Shown in pieces: positions 1-13,200 of a DNA stretch of 64,000 nt. How positions within the stretch are numbered: the first letter of the stretch is position 1; each line of letters begins with the position of its first letter. The translations under genes were made by a program, and so were the position numbers. Under the pieces are notes generated by a model, which saw nothing but the letters and a program-made list of their open reading frames with translations, was not told the origin of the DNA and made no database searches. The stretch comes from Cardiocondyla obscurior (taxonomy: Eukaryota > Arthropoda > Insecta > Hymenoptera > Formicidae), in the NCBI RefSeq assembly GCF_019399895.1, contig NC_091875.1, forward strand, positions 620,001 through 684,000, in the 5' to 3' direction.

Positions 1-2239
1 GTTTCGTTATTATTTATGTACAACCAGTTTTAAATGTTCGCTATCGTTAGTCGTAATAAGTTTTCTAAAATTCGTGTTCTATTGGAGATGATGTGCGTTC
101 GTGGGAACTTATATAAAAAATTACTTTTTGATACAGAGCTGAGTGATTTTCGTGTTACTTATGAAATATGGGTGTATGTTGTTTACATCCTAACTTATAC
201 TGAGATCCTAATTGGTTATACAATCTATCCGTCGGCTTTCTTATAAATCTTATCACATACATAAACATTTGTATTATTAGTACTTGTATTTTATACAATG
301 CATAGATATTTTCTGTATTCCATATGCTGCCGATGTCACCTCGTATATACAATTACAAACTACATATTATACAATCTTAATATGTATTACACACGTCCTT
401 CTTCGCTTTCATACTCTCAGTTTTCCCTCCTAATTATCCCTTTCTTTCTAACATGCACTTATATTCTTTTTGTTTCTTTTTCGATTATTACATTGCCACG
501 CATTAATGTATTCACTTGTGCTGGCCGCATGTATGAATTCTGAGCATGTAATAACAAAAAAAGAAACAAAACTATTTAAAGTTTATTTTTATGTGACATT
601 ATATCGAAAGAATAATAAAATGGTAATGCAAACTATTGGTCAAATCGTTATGCAATTTATTAACTCTCGTTAAACCAAATGTTCATGGTGATAGTACCTA
701 ACACACTTTAATTGCTTCTGTCAAAAATTTACATTACCATTTTGCTACTTCAAAAGTTATCATGAAGTTATATTCATCAAATTATTAATAATTCCTTTCG
801 CATTGAAAATTTCTTCGCGTACAGATAATCGAGGTTTATGAAGTAAAACGGTAAATATCCCAATTATTTTCCATTATACTAAAAATGCGTTTGCAATGAA
901 AAATTAACGAACACAAGGGATATATTTACTAACTTTTATACATTGTTAAATTGTTAATCTCGCACCGAATTGTCTAACTTCCTTAAGTGTATACATCAAC
1001 AATAATATATCGATGACTAAATCATTGTACATACTAAACCGTGCGAATATTACTATCGCAGCGGACACGCGTGTAAATGGAGCACGTTTTAAGAATAAGA
1101 TCATAGATCTTTCTTAATTTTGATTAGATAAAAACTGCAGGGTCACGTATTGGGCCCAAAGACACATTAAAAATGAAGAATTGCAGAAATATTCTAATAT
1201 TGCTAGATGTTAATGATCAACGAGAGCATGATCGTTAGTAATATAAAATAACAATACCCAAGAACGAATAGCATTGTTTCTGCTTTCACTTTTTCTGAAA
1301 AGTTTTTTTTTTTTTTAATCTCCAATACACGAAATCATGACAATAGGATTGCAAAAGACGGCTTGAACATTCAAAAGTGGCTTTTCTATCAAATAATTAA
1401 TAATGATTGTATTTTTTAAAAACTTGATCTTTAATAAAGAGCTAGAGGAATTCGGACATTTGCCAAAAGAAGAATTGTAAATTCATCAAAATTTCGTGAT
1501 TCTCTTATGTATATACTTATATTTCCGTCTAATTAATCCTGATCAATAAACTATTGTTCATAATTTTTTAAAATTATAATTTAAAATCTGAATTTTAGAC
1601 AGTAATAATGCTTTTGAATCAATCACTTGACAAACTGTGCCACCATAACGATTGTTCATCGCCGACAAATATCGTCATATTTACAAATAAACACTATACA
1701 ATGTTCTTACAAAAATAAAATTGCAATTAAATGAATAATTTAATAATAGTACTATTTTAAATTTATATTTAGCATATTATTAATGCCTTTATGTGTAATC
1801 TAAATACTTTTAAGAAATTAATATTAAAAATCACAATTAATGAAAAAATTGCTTTAACACTTAACATTTTTTGTACTTTTTGGCCGATTAAATTTTTTTT
1901 TTTTTTTTTTTTTTAATTATTATTATTAGGATTTATTCCATTCACGTCTTGTGAATTTTCTGCAGGCGGCTTAGTTATTAGTTGAACCATGCCTGAAGTA
2001 TTCAACGTATAATTGCTCACTCACGATACGTCGAATTTAAAGAGATTTTAAGATACTTTAAGATTACACGCAAACATTTCCCAAAATTTTTTTTTATATT
2101 TTAATTTTCGATATCGCAGAATATAATACCCTAATAATCGAATAAATATAATTTTTTCCTAACAAATGTCATTCATACGACATCGTAATTTTCTTTCCCA
2201 CGCGCCTAAAGGTGCACCGATTAGGTACATGGTCTGATC

Positions 2240-2655
2240 TAATAGTTGGTAGGATCGAAACTACTTCAATTCTAGAATTATCTTATCGTTATTCTTAATA
2301 ATTGACGCCATAGTTCTAAAGTGAGTTAATGAAATCTTTGAATCGATCAGTTGGCTCGCAATAACTATTGAATTAATTACAATAATATATGATGTTAATA
2401 TTCTGATCGATTAGTAATTGATCAGTTGAAGTCACAAGTGGACAGCCGTGATGATCGTTAATAAATTTACCAAGTTCTTGGATATTATCTTACATTTTCT
2501 TATCATTATTCAAATATACGCTTAGCTATTTTTGTGATTACAAATAGCGTATATGAATAATGGAGAAAGAAATTTCCAAGGGCGTTATTAATGATAATTA
2601 ATTACATGTATTATTGGCAGAAACACTTTTCTACGTAATCCTACCAACGATTAAT
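2240..2655. repeat. Imperfect inverted repeat with an inner hairpin
   Basis: GTTGGTAGGAT at 2245-2255 is matched by its reverse complement at 2638-2648, and sequence inside these arms pairs imperfectly. An inner hairpin runs from CTTGGA at 2477-2482 to TCCAAG at 2575-2580. It has a well-matched stem around ATTATTC..ATACGC, paired with its complement at about 2545-2562. The structure could be a decayed MITE or a hairpin RNA. It is close to the 3' end of fs(1)h and may be transcribed with its 3' UTR. I see no transposase. Confidence 0.5.
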
Positions 2656-2700
2656 GACTCAATGTGGAAAAATACAAAACTTAATTAAATGTACATGATT

Positions 2701-2706
2701 TTTATT
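2701..2706 (-). terminator. Candidate poly(A) signal for the long fs(1)h transcript
   Basis: This is the first canonical AATAAA I found on the minus strand after the stop codon at 3204, giving a 3' UTR of about 0.5 kb. A U/GU-rich stretch follows about 20-30 nt downstream in the transcript, as expected for a cleavage site. AT-rich sequence makes chance hexamers common. Confidence 0.4.
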
Positions 2707-3203
2707 CTTCTTGAAACCGACATTCATATTTACTCACATGCATTCAATTATCACATACAAACTTCTTATATGCATAATATATATATTGTTTCCAAATTTA
2801 CATAAAGTACAAACTTATGAAAACCGGAAAAATGTAACACAAGTCAGTGTAGCATTTTCGAAGTATCATATAAGTATTTATCTAATTACATAGTCGCACT
2901 TAAGTGTCTGTTGTTTTAGAGACAATATAGTTTGTCTCTATTTTAATAAAACTGTTTGAATCTTCTGATGACCGAATACGATTTCTGTTGGAATGTCCCA
3001 ACTATACCACCATTTTACGATAACTAGCACACGGGCATGTCGTTATCGTTATTAATTTATCCAATTTCATTGTCTGCGTTGTTTTTTTTCATTAATTAGC
3101 GTCGTTTTTTTAAAGATTGTTACAACATCGTTCGACGCCAAATATACATCCGACTTCTGCCAAGTTTTTTTTGTAGAATTATTATAAACAGGATATAGTA
3201 ACA

Positions 3204-4276
3204 TTATAAAGATTCCTCAAACGCAGCCATCAAATCGCTCTGCAAGTTCATGTCAATTTGGCTAGCCATCTGAAAAGATAAATATAACTATTCTTCGCTA
3301 GTCCCTTTACTAATCCGGTGTCGAAAGTAATTCGTTTTCGTGTACTTTTACATAAAAATCTATTTAAAAATTAAATTAACTTTAAGTTATATCACAAGTT
3401 ATATATAATAATTAATAACATTGACATTATGTCATATTTTTTAGTATACCTTATTTTATATTTGCATTTATATAACGTAATTAATATTTTATAGTATTGT
3501 TATGTAAAAAGATAATTATATTATTTAATCACGTATCAAGTTAGATTTAGATCATGCAGCAGAAACAATGATTTTTTAACACGATTTTTTTACATATTTC
3601 AATATTGCACGAATTCTTAATCTTGCTTATTTTTATGTATTAAGTTTAAAATATTGTACATTAAATATTTTTAATTAATATTTTGTTAAAAAATTACAAC
3701 AAATAGAAATTTCATAAATGTTAAATACTTACCGCTTCTCGTCGTCGGCGTTCTTGCTCTCGTTGCCTTAAACGTTCTCTTTCTGCAGCGGACTTGTCCT
3801 GACTGGACGAATGACTCGGACTACTGCTGTCTGTATCAGTAATAGCTTTTACTTCTTCCGTTCTTGTAGGGGCAGTCATAACATTGCCTTGCTGATCGCC
3901 AATATTTTTCCTAACTTTATCCAAGGCTTCTTCTTCCTCTCGCTCTCGCCTTCTTTCGTTCTCCTGTCGTAATAATCTTTCCCGTTCTGCTTGTTCCTTC
4001 TGTTGTCTACGCATCTCTTGTTGTTCCAGCAGTGCTCTTTGCTGTTTTATATATATTAATAAAAATATTATAACAGCTGATATATTACGCTATATGAAGA
4101 ATTAATTTGTAGAATCAACTAACCCTATCTTGTTTTTCTTTAGCTTGTTTCTTAAATGCCTGGAATGAATCTCGCGCCGCACTTTTCATACTACTTCCTG
4201 CAGCTGCCGATTGTGGACTCGAAGCTTGCGCCAAGGAAGACCAGGATGATGCATTCTTTACATTTTGCTCTACAGT
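3204..4276 (-). CDS. fs(1)h: fs(1)h C-terminal exons: charged coiled coil and P-TEFb-binding motif
   Basis: Three exons (4276-4124, 4041-3733, 3269-3204), all phase 0. The first carries VEQNVKNASSWSSLAQ and DSFQAFKKQAKEKQDR, the conserved segment just before the tail. The second is rich in Arg/Glu/Gln and predicted to be a long charged helix ending QERRRREA. The last encodes MASQIDMNLQSDLMAAFEESL and stops with TAA. In vertebrate BRD4 and BRDT this extreme C terminus binds cyclin T1/CDK9, and Drosophila fs(1)h long form ends almost identically. Confidence 0.93.
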
Positions 4277-7200
4277 CTATGATTAAAAGCATGTATTAAA
4301 TTTTAATACAATTTTCCAAATAGCGGTTAGTATTGTGATAATGTAAATTGTCAAAAAATATTTAAAAAAAACTTTTATACCTTATTTTTAAAGGCTGACG
4401 CAAAGTTTGCGGCGGGATTCTTCGAGTCAGGTGGGGTCATTTTCTTTTCTGGCATCAATTGAGTACTAGCATGATTACCCATCGATGGCATTCCTAGAGC
4501 ATTTATTTCTGCAAAAAAAGCTCCTGCTAGAGCAATAGTATTATATATTTGGTTAGTAAGCGATTAAAGTTCAGCGGTTAAAACACGTATAAAACAGTAA
4601 AACTGACAAGAATAATGGTTACATACAAAATTCAAAAAATAAAATAATATTAAGTAGTTAATTAGATTGTAATAAAAAAAATCGAGCAACAGCAAAAAGC
4701 AAAATTAATTAATGTAAATTATTTAAAAAAAAAGTAATGATTAAACATTTGCGTAATTTATATACAAATTTAGAGAAAAGCGTTCTACAGAAGAATATAT
4801 AAAATTAATGTATTGTACAAACCATCCATAGGCTTTTGCGTCAGTTGAGATTGAGAAATCGGCAAAGTTTTCTCTTCTTTCTTTATAGGAATTTGAGAAA
4901 TTTGCATCGGCATAGTTGATATAGGAAGAGGATCAAATATAGAGCTCATGCCTCCCACATTCATTCCTATGTTCAATCCTGGAATGCCGTTATTGTTCAG
5001 CATATTGGGCGATGAATTTCCACGTTTTGTATTTGGAAATCCGTTGGAATGCTGCTGCGATATTGTAACGTTATGCGAATTCGGTATATTAGTCAACGGC
5101 GCAGTAGTATTAATCATATTTTCTAATTGATTGTGCATCGACATATGTGCTGTCAGTCCTTGCGACAAATTTATGTTCAAATTTGTCATATTAATATTGC
5201 CCAAATTCAAATTAGAAGCCATACTCGTCGGCATCATGTTCACAGGTTTGACATCCGGTATTAAATTAAGATTGGTGTTGTTATTAGTATTATTCGTCGC
5301 ATGAGATGCTTGGATAAATGAAGGCTCCTTCTTAACAGCGAGTGCTTGATCCAAAGTAGGTTGTGTTTGAATAAATGAAGGCTCCTTCTTAATTGCAAGT
5401 GCTTGATCCAAGGAGGACTGTGTAGTAGGCACCGATGCTATATAAAATACGTATAAAATATTAGTCACATTATATATGCTTTTCACGTTATAAAATATTA
5501 TAAAATATAATTTCATGTATGATATTTACAAACAATACTAATAATAGTATCTAGTTATAGATACCTAAAGTATTGTATGGCTGTAAAAGATCAGACTGTT
5601 GATTTAAATTTGTCCCGTCTGTGGATACGGACGTATTTGCATTTGGAAAGGAACTAATGGATGTTGGTGGTTGTTGCGGTGGTTGAGATACAGCTGGAGA
5701 GGCTGTCATAGAATTCGTATTTGTAGGTGTGACACTGGGCGGTGGAGTAGGTACAGAAATCGACGGAGTTGATGGGTTAGATGTTGTTGGTGGTGGTGGT
5801 GGTGTTGGTGTTGGTTTTTTTACAGGAGCGGCCGTAGCCAAAGCTGTAGGTCGTGACGGTTGAGCTGGCATAGATGCATGACTCGCGACAGGTATACTTT
5901 GCCCTGTTGTGACAGCAGCCACTGCGACAGGCTGTTGATTATTATTGCCTCCTAAAAGAATTTTTTGCACTTACGTCTCAGTCTATTAATTTGATATATA
6001 ATCGTACATTACAGTATTGTTTTGCAATAATACGTATCTTTTTTCCTAATAATTTACAGATAATTACAAATTTAAGTTTTAACAAACGTATCAATAAATT
6101 ATCAAACTTAACAATTTAAAAATTAACATTTTAATCTTATATATATTACTGAATCTTATACAAATCACAAGATACAAAAGAATTTAGTTTAAAATTACAA
6201 TTATAAAGTTATGTCAACTATAAATAAATAAAAGCATAAACATGTAAATGTCAAAAGACGATCTTAATTTTCAATTTACATTGTATTCAACAACAGTACT
6301 CTCAACGTGAACATTTTTAAGCGATATTATTTCAAGATTTGATTAATATAATACCTGATTCTGAAGGAATATTGCTTGCTTGCGTAACAGGCGGTTTTGT
6401 TATTGGTCCCGTAGAATTCGTGGATGGCTGATTATTCATTAAAAGAGTTCCACTATGATTTAATGTAGGTGCCTACATGTAAAGAAATATGTCCTTTGAA
6501 TCAATATTCACATATAAAATTTATGCGTCAGATTAAGCTAAATATTGTTATAAATATCATATCGTGTATTTACAATATAACGTACTATTCCTTTAAATAA
6601 TTTGTGATATAGTACTTACAAAAATCTCAAGGAACATAAGTATTATCTAGATCTTATCCCACGGTATAACATAAAAAATCTAGAAAATGCTTATAACTTA
6701 TCCCACAGCATAATATAAAGAATAAGTATATATGCATTTTTTTTCGTTGATTTATTGAGCGGTTATCTTACCGATGCTACAGTAGTTGCGGTTGCTGCAG
6801 AGGGTCCTGTGCTTGGTGGATTCTTCTTTGCTTTCTTTCTATGTGGACGATTCGATGAGTTTCCTGAAATTTAATGTAATGTGCATCTAGTAGTGAGTTA
6901 CGTGCAATCAATTATTGTTTCTGTCACATCAAGAGACGCAGGTCGTTGGAGAACTAGCGAAATGCAATGTGCAGAGGATACCAGCTATTGCGTGTCGCAA
7001 AACGCTAAGTAATACGCAAAGACACGTAAGATACATCAGAAACAAAAATCAAACAACTTCGTGCGTATATTTTCTAATAGATTTTATTCATATGCTTATA
7101 TTATAATTGTATCACTGTGTACAACAATGTTAATTTAAATATCTCAATTGTATGCTCCTTTTTTTGTGGACTTTCATCTTAATGATTTTTTTTTTTTTTT

Positions 7201-10200
7201 TTTTTATTAAAAAATTTTAATACGCAGAACAATTCTTTCTTCCCATTCTACGTAAAGTTAGTTGTCATTTATGAATATTTGCGTGTGCATATATATATGT
7301 ACATATATGTATAGACGTACATACATATATATCGCACGCGCGCCCACACATACATACATACGTATCGCGAAATTGTCACACATACATATATGTTTTTACA
7401 TATATGCATGCGAGAGCACGCGCCTATTCTCGTCGTTTTTATGTATCGATACAATAACAGTAATAATAATCGTTACGGTGGCGGAAATGACGATTATAAA
7501 ATATTGACTACAAAAATCATCAAACTCTGCCGTCTTTCTTTTACTTCCTTTTTTTTTTAATATAATATAATTAATGTAATATTATATAATAATAGGAGTA
7601 ATGTGTAAATAAAGGTCACATAAATGGTACAATACAGGCTCAACTTAAAGATGAATGATACAAGAGCGAAAAACTCTTACAAATTGTTTAATGTTAATGT
7701 TAAAGTCGTAGTTAGCGCAATATTGAGATCGGTGGCAAGAGACTCCTGCTCGATGTTTATCGTATTACATAAATCAGCGACGATGGTAGATACATGGAAA
7801 AAGAGTGATACCATAAGACATCATTATTTTTGTCTAATATGTGCTCTTAAAACAATTTGTGATTGCAACAATCGTGAAGTCACAGCACTGATAATTTATC
7901 GATGGAATGTAATCGACAACCTTGCTAAATCCGACAACAAAATGAAAACGACGAAACAACGAGGAGGAGTACCAGCGTATCTTAATTTATATAATATAGT
8001 TAACTGGACCACCACATATGAGCCAACCGCGACTCTCGAAGAATTAATGTCTATTTCACTCTTTAACTTTGTGTATGCACTTAGAAAAGTTTCGCGCGTC
8101 GTGTATGTCGTTTTTTTTTTTTTTTTTATTCCTCCATAAGTATAACTTACAGCTATTTATTAATATTTTATGATATATTAGTTTTCACTATGTACAAAAC
8201 ACGTACGACCGTGTTTATCATTACTATTAAACTCGCGATACGCAAAAAACAGACGGAACGCTTACATACGACGGAGAGGAAGATAATTGGCGAAATTAAA
8301 TAAAAGGTGTAATGTTATCTTCCATGAATAAAATATTTAGAATTCTTAAATCTGCTTTTGCGTATAACGCAAGCAGGAATATAATTTATAGCAGGAAGAA
8401 TGACGTTCCCGTCTGGGTGAAAAAACACGAGCAAAAGAATTTAGAATGCATGCCTGCGCATTTAGTAGTTGCTACAAAAATTTTGGAAGGCAATATGAAT
8501 ATCGTTTATAAAATGCCCTATGATACTTCGCGTTATAAGCTAATGCTGATTGTATCTTAATAGATGTGTAGTATCTATTTCAGCACACGTTGTCAAAATT
8601 TGTTCTTTCATAGTCTAGCTAAATCTTGGGATTTTTCTAGTCACTTTCAGTATCTTGGGAAACATAAATTGGTAATAGGTATTAATCTGCCCGACATTCT
8701 TGCATCTACCTGTTAAATGCTTATAATTCAATATCAATAATTTTCTTAAATACCGACGAACACTTTTTTTCCGACCAATTATGGCTTGTTTGTATCGAGT
8801 TATCATGATTAATCGCCCGAACTCTCGTTTTCTTTCTACCTTACTTTGTCGGGGCAGTAAGTACGTTGCTCTGAGTGTATGATTCATGATACTATTCAAT
8901 TGTACTCGAGTGCAAATTCGGTTATTCTTAATGCTCATATTATGACATGTTCAATTACAAGGATTGCTTCTTGGAGAGCATCCTAGAGCGTCATTATCGG
9001 TTACGTTCACAATAAATTCTTATGTATACACCTTGCTAGAACTAAATTTACACGATATCTCAACAAAAAAAAACATTCTGGAGCAGACATTTACACATAA
9101 AAATACAAAAACAAATATTATTATTAAAATTAATCTTGTTTAAACTCGTATAAAAGATTTTCTAAAAACGTTTTGATAGAACACGCGCGAGTTAAAAGCA
9201 ATGTTACTTCCAAAACTATGATATTCGTTAGTTGAAAATTTGTGATATTTACAATACATGTGAAATTCTATTGCGACAAGAAACGAAGTGTATGCTTAAC
9301 AGGAATAATTGCTACTTCATATATTAAGGCATGTAAAACCACACCAATTTGTAATTGTCATTGGAATAATGATATCAATTTTAATAGCAAGAAGACAATA
9401 TTAAACTTTTCTTTTCAATCATTTGAGCGATAAGAAAACTGACAATGGTTACCGGTGAAGAACTAGTGATATATAGGATGAAACGACGATTAGCAAAGCT
9501 TAGCGGAGTGCAAACAATGTGTTTGGAGGCTAGGGCGCCTTGTGTATATATGTATATACATATATGTATCTATAATATAGATTAGACCATCTCCTTAACT
9601 TGTTTCCCTTCCTATTCCTCTCCTTTTCCACTTGCTTTCTTCGTGTGTGATCAACCTTTCGAATCCTTTTCTCAGTCGTCTCTCGGTCTTATCTTACCTT
9701 CTACTCCTTTACATATCAACTTAAATACTTTGTATATTTATACATATGCTCAAAGTCATTAATTTTACGGAAAAAAAAAAGAACAAACAAACAAAACAAC
9801 GAGATTTGTCAATTCTTTCTTTCGGAAAGAATTCACATATAAATGTACTCCGCATCAATATAACTCTGTTAGAGATTCATAAGAATTACTTTATTTGAAT
9901 CTATGCATTTATTTAGAGCAAGACAGTAAGGAAGATTTGTATTCAGTTTTCGCTTGTCTCAAGCAACGTAACATTGTTATCAAATTCGGTTTGCAAGAGA
10001 CGTAACATTTTAATAATTGACTTTTTAAAGGAAGCACATATTTGGCTATGATAAACTAAGTTTGAAATGGAAATAGTAATCTGAGGTAACTAGGATTAAG
10101 TTTCTTCATATTCAGAAGAAACTTGTTAGAACTTTTTTTGCGGAGACAAGAACTTACTCACAAGAGCGTAGCTTACTAGTAAAATGCAACGCGTAACTAT

Positions 10201-13200
10201 GCTAATCTTAAAATGCACTGATTTGCAAATCTAGCCACCAATACACATTGTCTGCAATATCTCCCGTGTGTATCGCTATGATCGTTGCCTAATTTATCTC
10301 TTTATATTTTTTACTTCGACCGATGTTAAAGTTCGCATAATTTAAAATATGCGGGAATGTGTGACCATTTTTTTAGGAGCATAAACGCACTTCTCACGTC
10401 AATATATTGATAATATTGCGTACTATATACCCACTTTTTAGTTCATGACGCATGTTAATTTCATTATTTTAGACTCTGAGAAATGATACGGCATGAATGA
10501 ATCAATGCGAGAAAACAAACTTAATGATTCGAAAACACAGTGATACAAGTAATGTTCTGGCTTATCGTTTAATTTAATGTAACTAAATAACGAATTTGCA
10601 AAAATTAATATTGCATTATCTTTTGGGTTACATGGGGCAATATATAATTATCGGGGAAAGCTACGGTAAATAGTTGTGTAACTTATTACAAGGTACTAAT
10701 ATTCGACACTACAGTCATGGCAACAATACACTTTAGTCAAGTGTAACGTCGCTGATTGCAGGATGAGATCTTTTCAGATATTTTACTAACCTTAGAAGCA
10801 ATGACTTTCTTACGAACCCAAAGGCGGAACTGCAGTGAAAAATTCAATAATCTTGAATAGCAAACTATATTTGACTTTCGAGCAACAGAACGTATTGTCA
10901 ACACCGATAGGACAAGAGAAAATAATCATATTGTTCAGAATCAATAATATAATTCGTGAAACAAGCTGGCATGGTATCCTCTAAACACAGTCTGCACTCC
11001 ACTAGCTCACCTTTGTTCTTACCATTGCATATGTCTCGTAAATTAAATAAAAATTTTTTAATCGTGTATCAAGTTTCTATCTTGTACACGATTGTAGATC
11101 TGCAAATCGCTTGTATAGCGAAAAATGTACAAAATTACGTAGACATAACAAATCTTGTTCTACAGCTCGTATGCAAGATGAAACTTGACGCCACATTCAT
11201 ACTTGCATTATTATAACGCAGCACTTAAGCTACATGAATAACGTCGTCCTAATAAATACAATAATTAATAAGCACGATTCAGCAGCTTAAGGAGATATTT
11301 GCGTTTAACCCCCATTAAAAAGAAATTTTATACATCTAGTTTGTAACTTCCTTCTTGCATAGCAAACATTAATCATCATTCACATTAAATATTATTGTAT
11401 TATTAATGATATATCAGTTTTTTCAATTATTTAATTTGCCAATAGAAAATTGGTTAGGCACAGACTTCATAAATAATCTCTGAAATTCTTAATTCTATCA
11501 CCAAATCATGAGGCGTTTCTTAAATGACATTATGAAACAAGACCAAATAAAGCAATTATTAATTATGTTTTATAAAAACTAAATTACAGTTTTGAATAAC
11601 AATTTATTTTACGAAAAATAAAAAATTAAATTAGTTACCGTGTTCTTTTAAATTATTTTATTAATTTGACTTCGAAATAAATAAATTAACTTTATAACAT
11701 AAAAATTATTATTGTACGATCAAATATTTTAGAACTTTTAACTTCATTAATGGAAATTTTATTATAATAATTATACATAACTATAACTATACTGCTACTG
11801 ATACTGTATCATTAAGAAATTATAATTTATAAGAATATTTAATTGTTTTTTATAAACAGACAGGATTAAATGCCACATGAAATGGTGAGTTATTTTTTTT
11901 TTTTACAAGTATAAACTTCACGTCTACGCGCGATTTTACCGCTATTTTTGTTAAAGAACATTTTTCATCGTTCTAAATTGATATTATTATATAAATTATT
12001 TATAATATTAAATAACACAAAAAAATATTAAAAAACACAGAGAAAATAAGAATTTTTAAAGATGTAAAAATGCCTTGGCCTTTCTACATCTTTAAATAGA
12101 TAACCCTGTTATACTTTACGATGAGAAAGAGTGTATTAATAATTTAGACATGTTTGTATTTTGTGTCTTTGTAAAAATGTATTGTCTTTTACAATTTGGG
12201 CGTAAACGTGAGTATGAAAATCTGTGCTTTATAATGCATAAGTCAGGAAGTAACAAATTTTTGCAAAGAACTCGAAAAAGTACAGAAATACGTTATTTCC
12301 CCAAAAGTATATTTGTATATCTGTTTGTATATATACACATATATTAAAAAAAAATATAATATACACATATATATATTAAAACAGATAGTTACATAACCCC
12401 ATAATTTTGAATTTGACCGAAGAAATTATTCATATTTTTGTGACAACTACTTAGTTACAAGTAGTTTTTTGTTCCCAAGTACGGGTCTAATAGTAACAAC
12501 AGTTGCGTTTATATCTAACCTGCTTCACTGTCGCTTGAATCAGTGCTCGTTGAAGAAAGCGAACTACTGCTGGAATCACTATCGCTGCTACTACTGCTCG
12601 ATGCCGACAATCGTGAAGGTCCACTGGCACCACCAGTTCCAACTACATCAACGGACTTACTACTGTCTTCTGTAAGTAATGCAATACACAATTTATTACA
12701 TATTAATTTCGTAAATATTTTAAATATATTTTAACAGTTGACACGTTTAAAAAATTCTATTATAAATTTTATTTAAAAAACTAAACATGCTAACCTTTCT
12801 TGGCAGTTTTCTTAACATTGCCCAACTGTCCCGTTACATCTTGTAACCTCTTTTCTAATTCTTGTTTCTTCTCTGCCATTTGTTCATCCTTGGACTTACC
12901 ACTAACTTTCTTGTCTGTTAACACATGATAAAATAAATATTAAAAAATGTGTCTCATAAATACGTGTATTTGTGTGCTCGCATATATGTATGTGAACAGT
13001 ATTATAATATTGTGAATAATTAAAAAAAAAAATTTTATATATTATCTTTAATATCTTATTAAAAACTACTAAAATATTAATAATTCAATAAATAACATTA
13101 CGATTGGAATATATATTTTGTATATGTATCTTAATTATATAGTATATTGCCATTGTCGGAAATACTTAAATTTTATAAAATTAAAATTAAAGATAAAAAA

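Larger units (their letters stand above)
1..3203. other. AT-rich 3' flank and probable 3' UTR of fs(1)h
   Basis: I see no convincing coding exon on either strand. The short open frames are interrupted, rich in Ile/Tyr/Leu from AT-rich sequence, and resemble no family I know. The part just below 3204 is downstream of the stop codon of the long fs(1)h isoform and is probably its 3' UTR. A long T run lies near 1890-1914. A large imperfect inverted repeat at 2240-2655 is listed separately. Confidence 0.6.

Noticed and set aside
7624..8139. 171-codon plus-strand ORF inside the fs(1)h intron/short-form 3' UTR
   Set aside because: No family resemblance, mixed low-complexity composition, a terminal Phe run from a poly-T tract, and no splice or promoter context.
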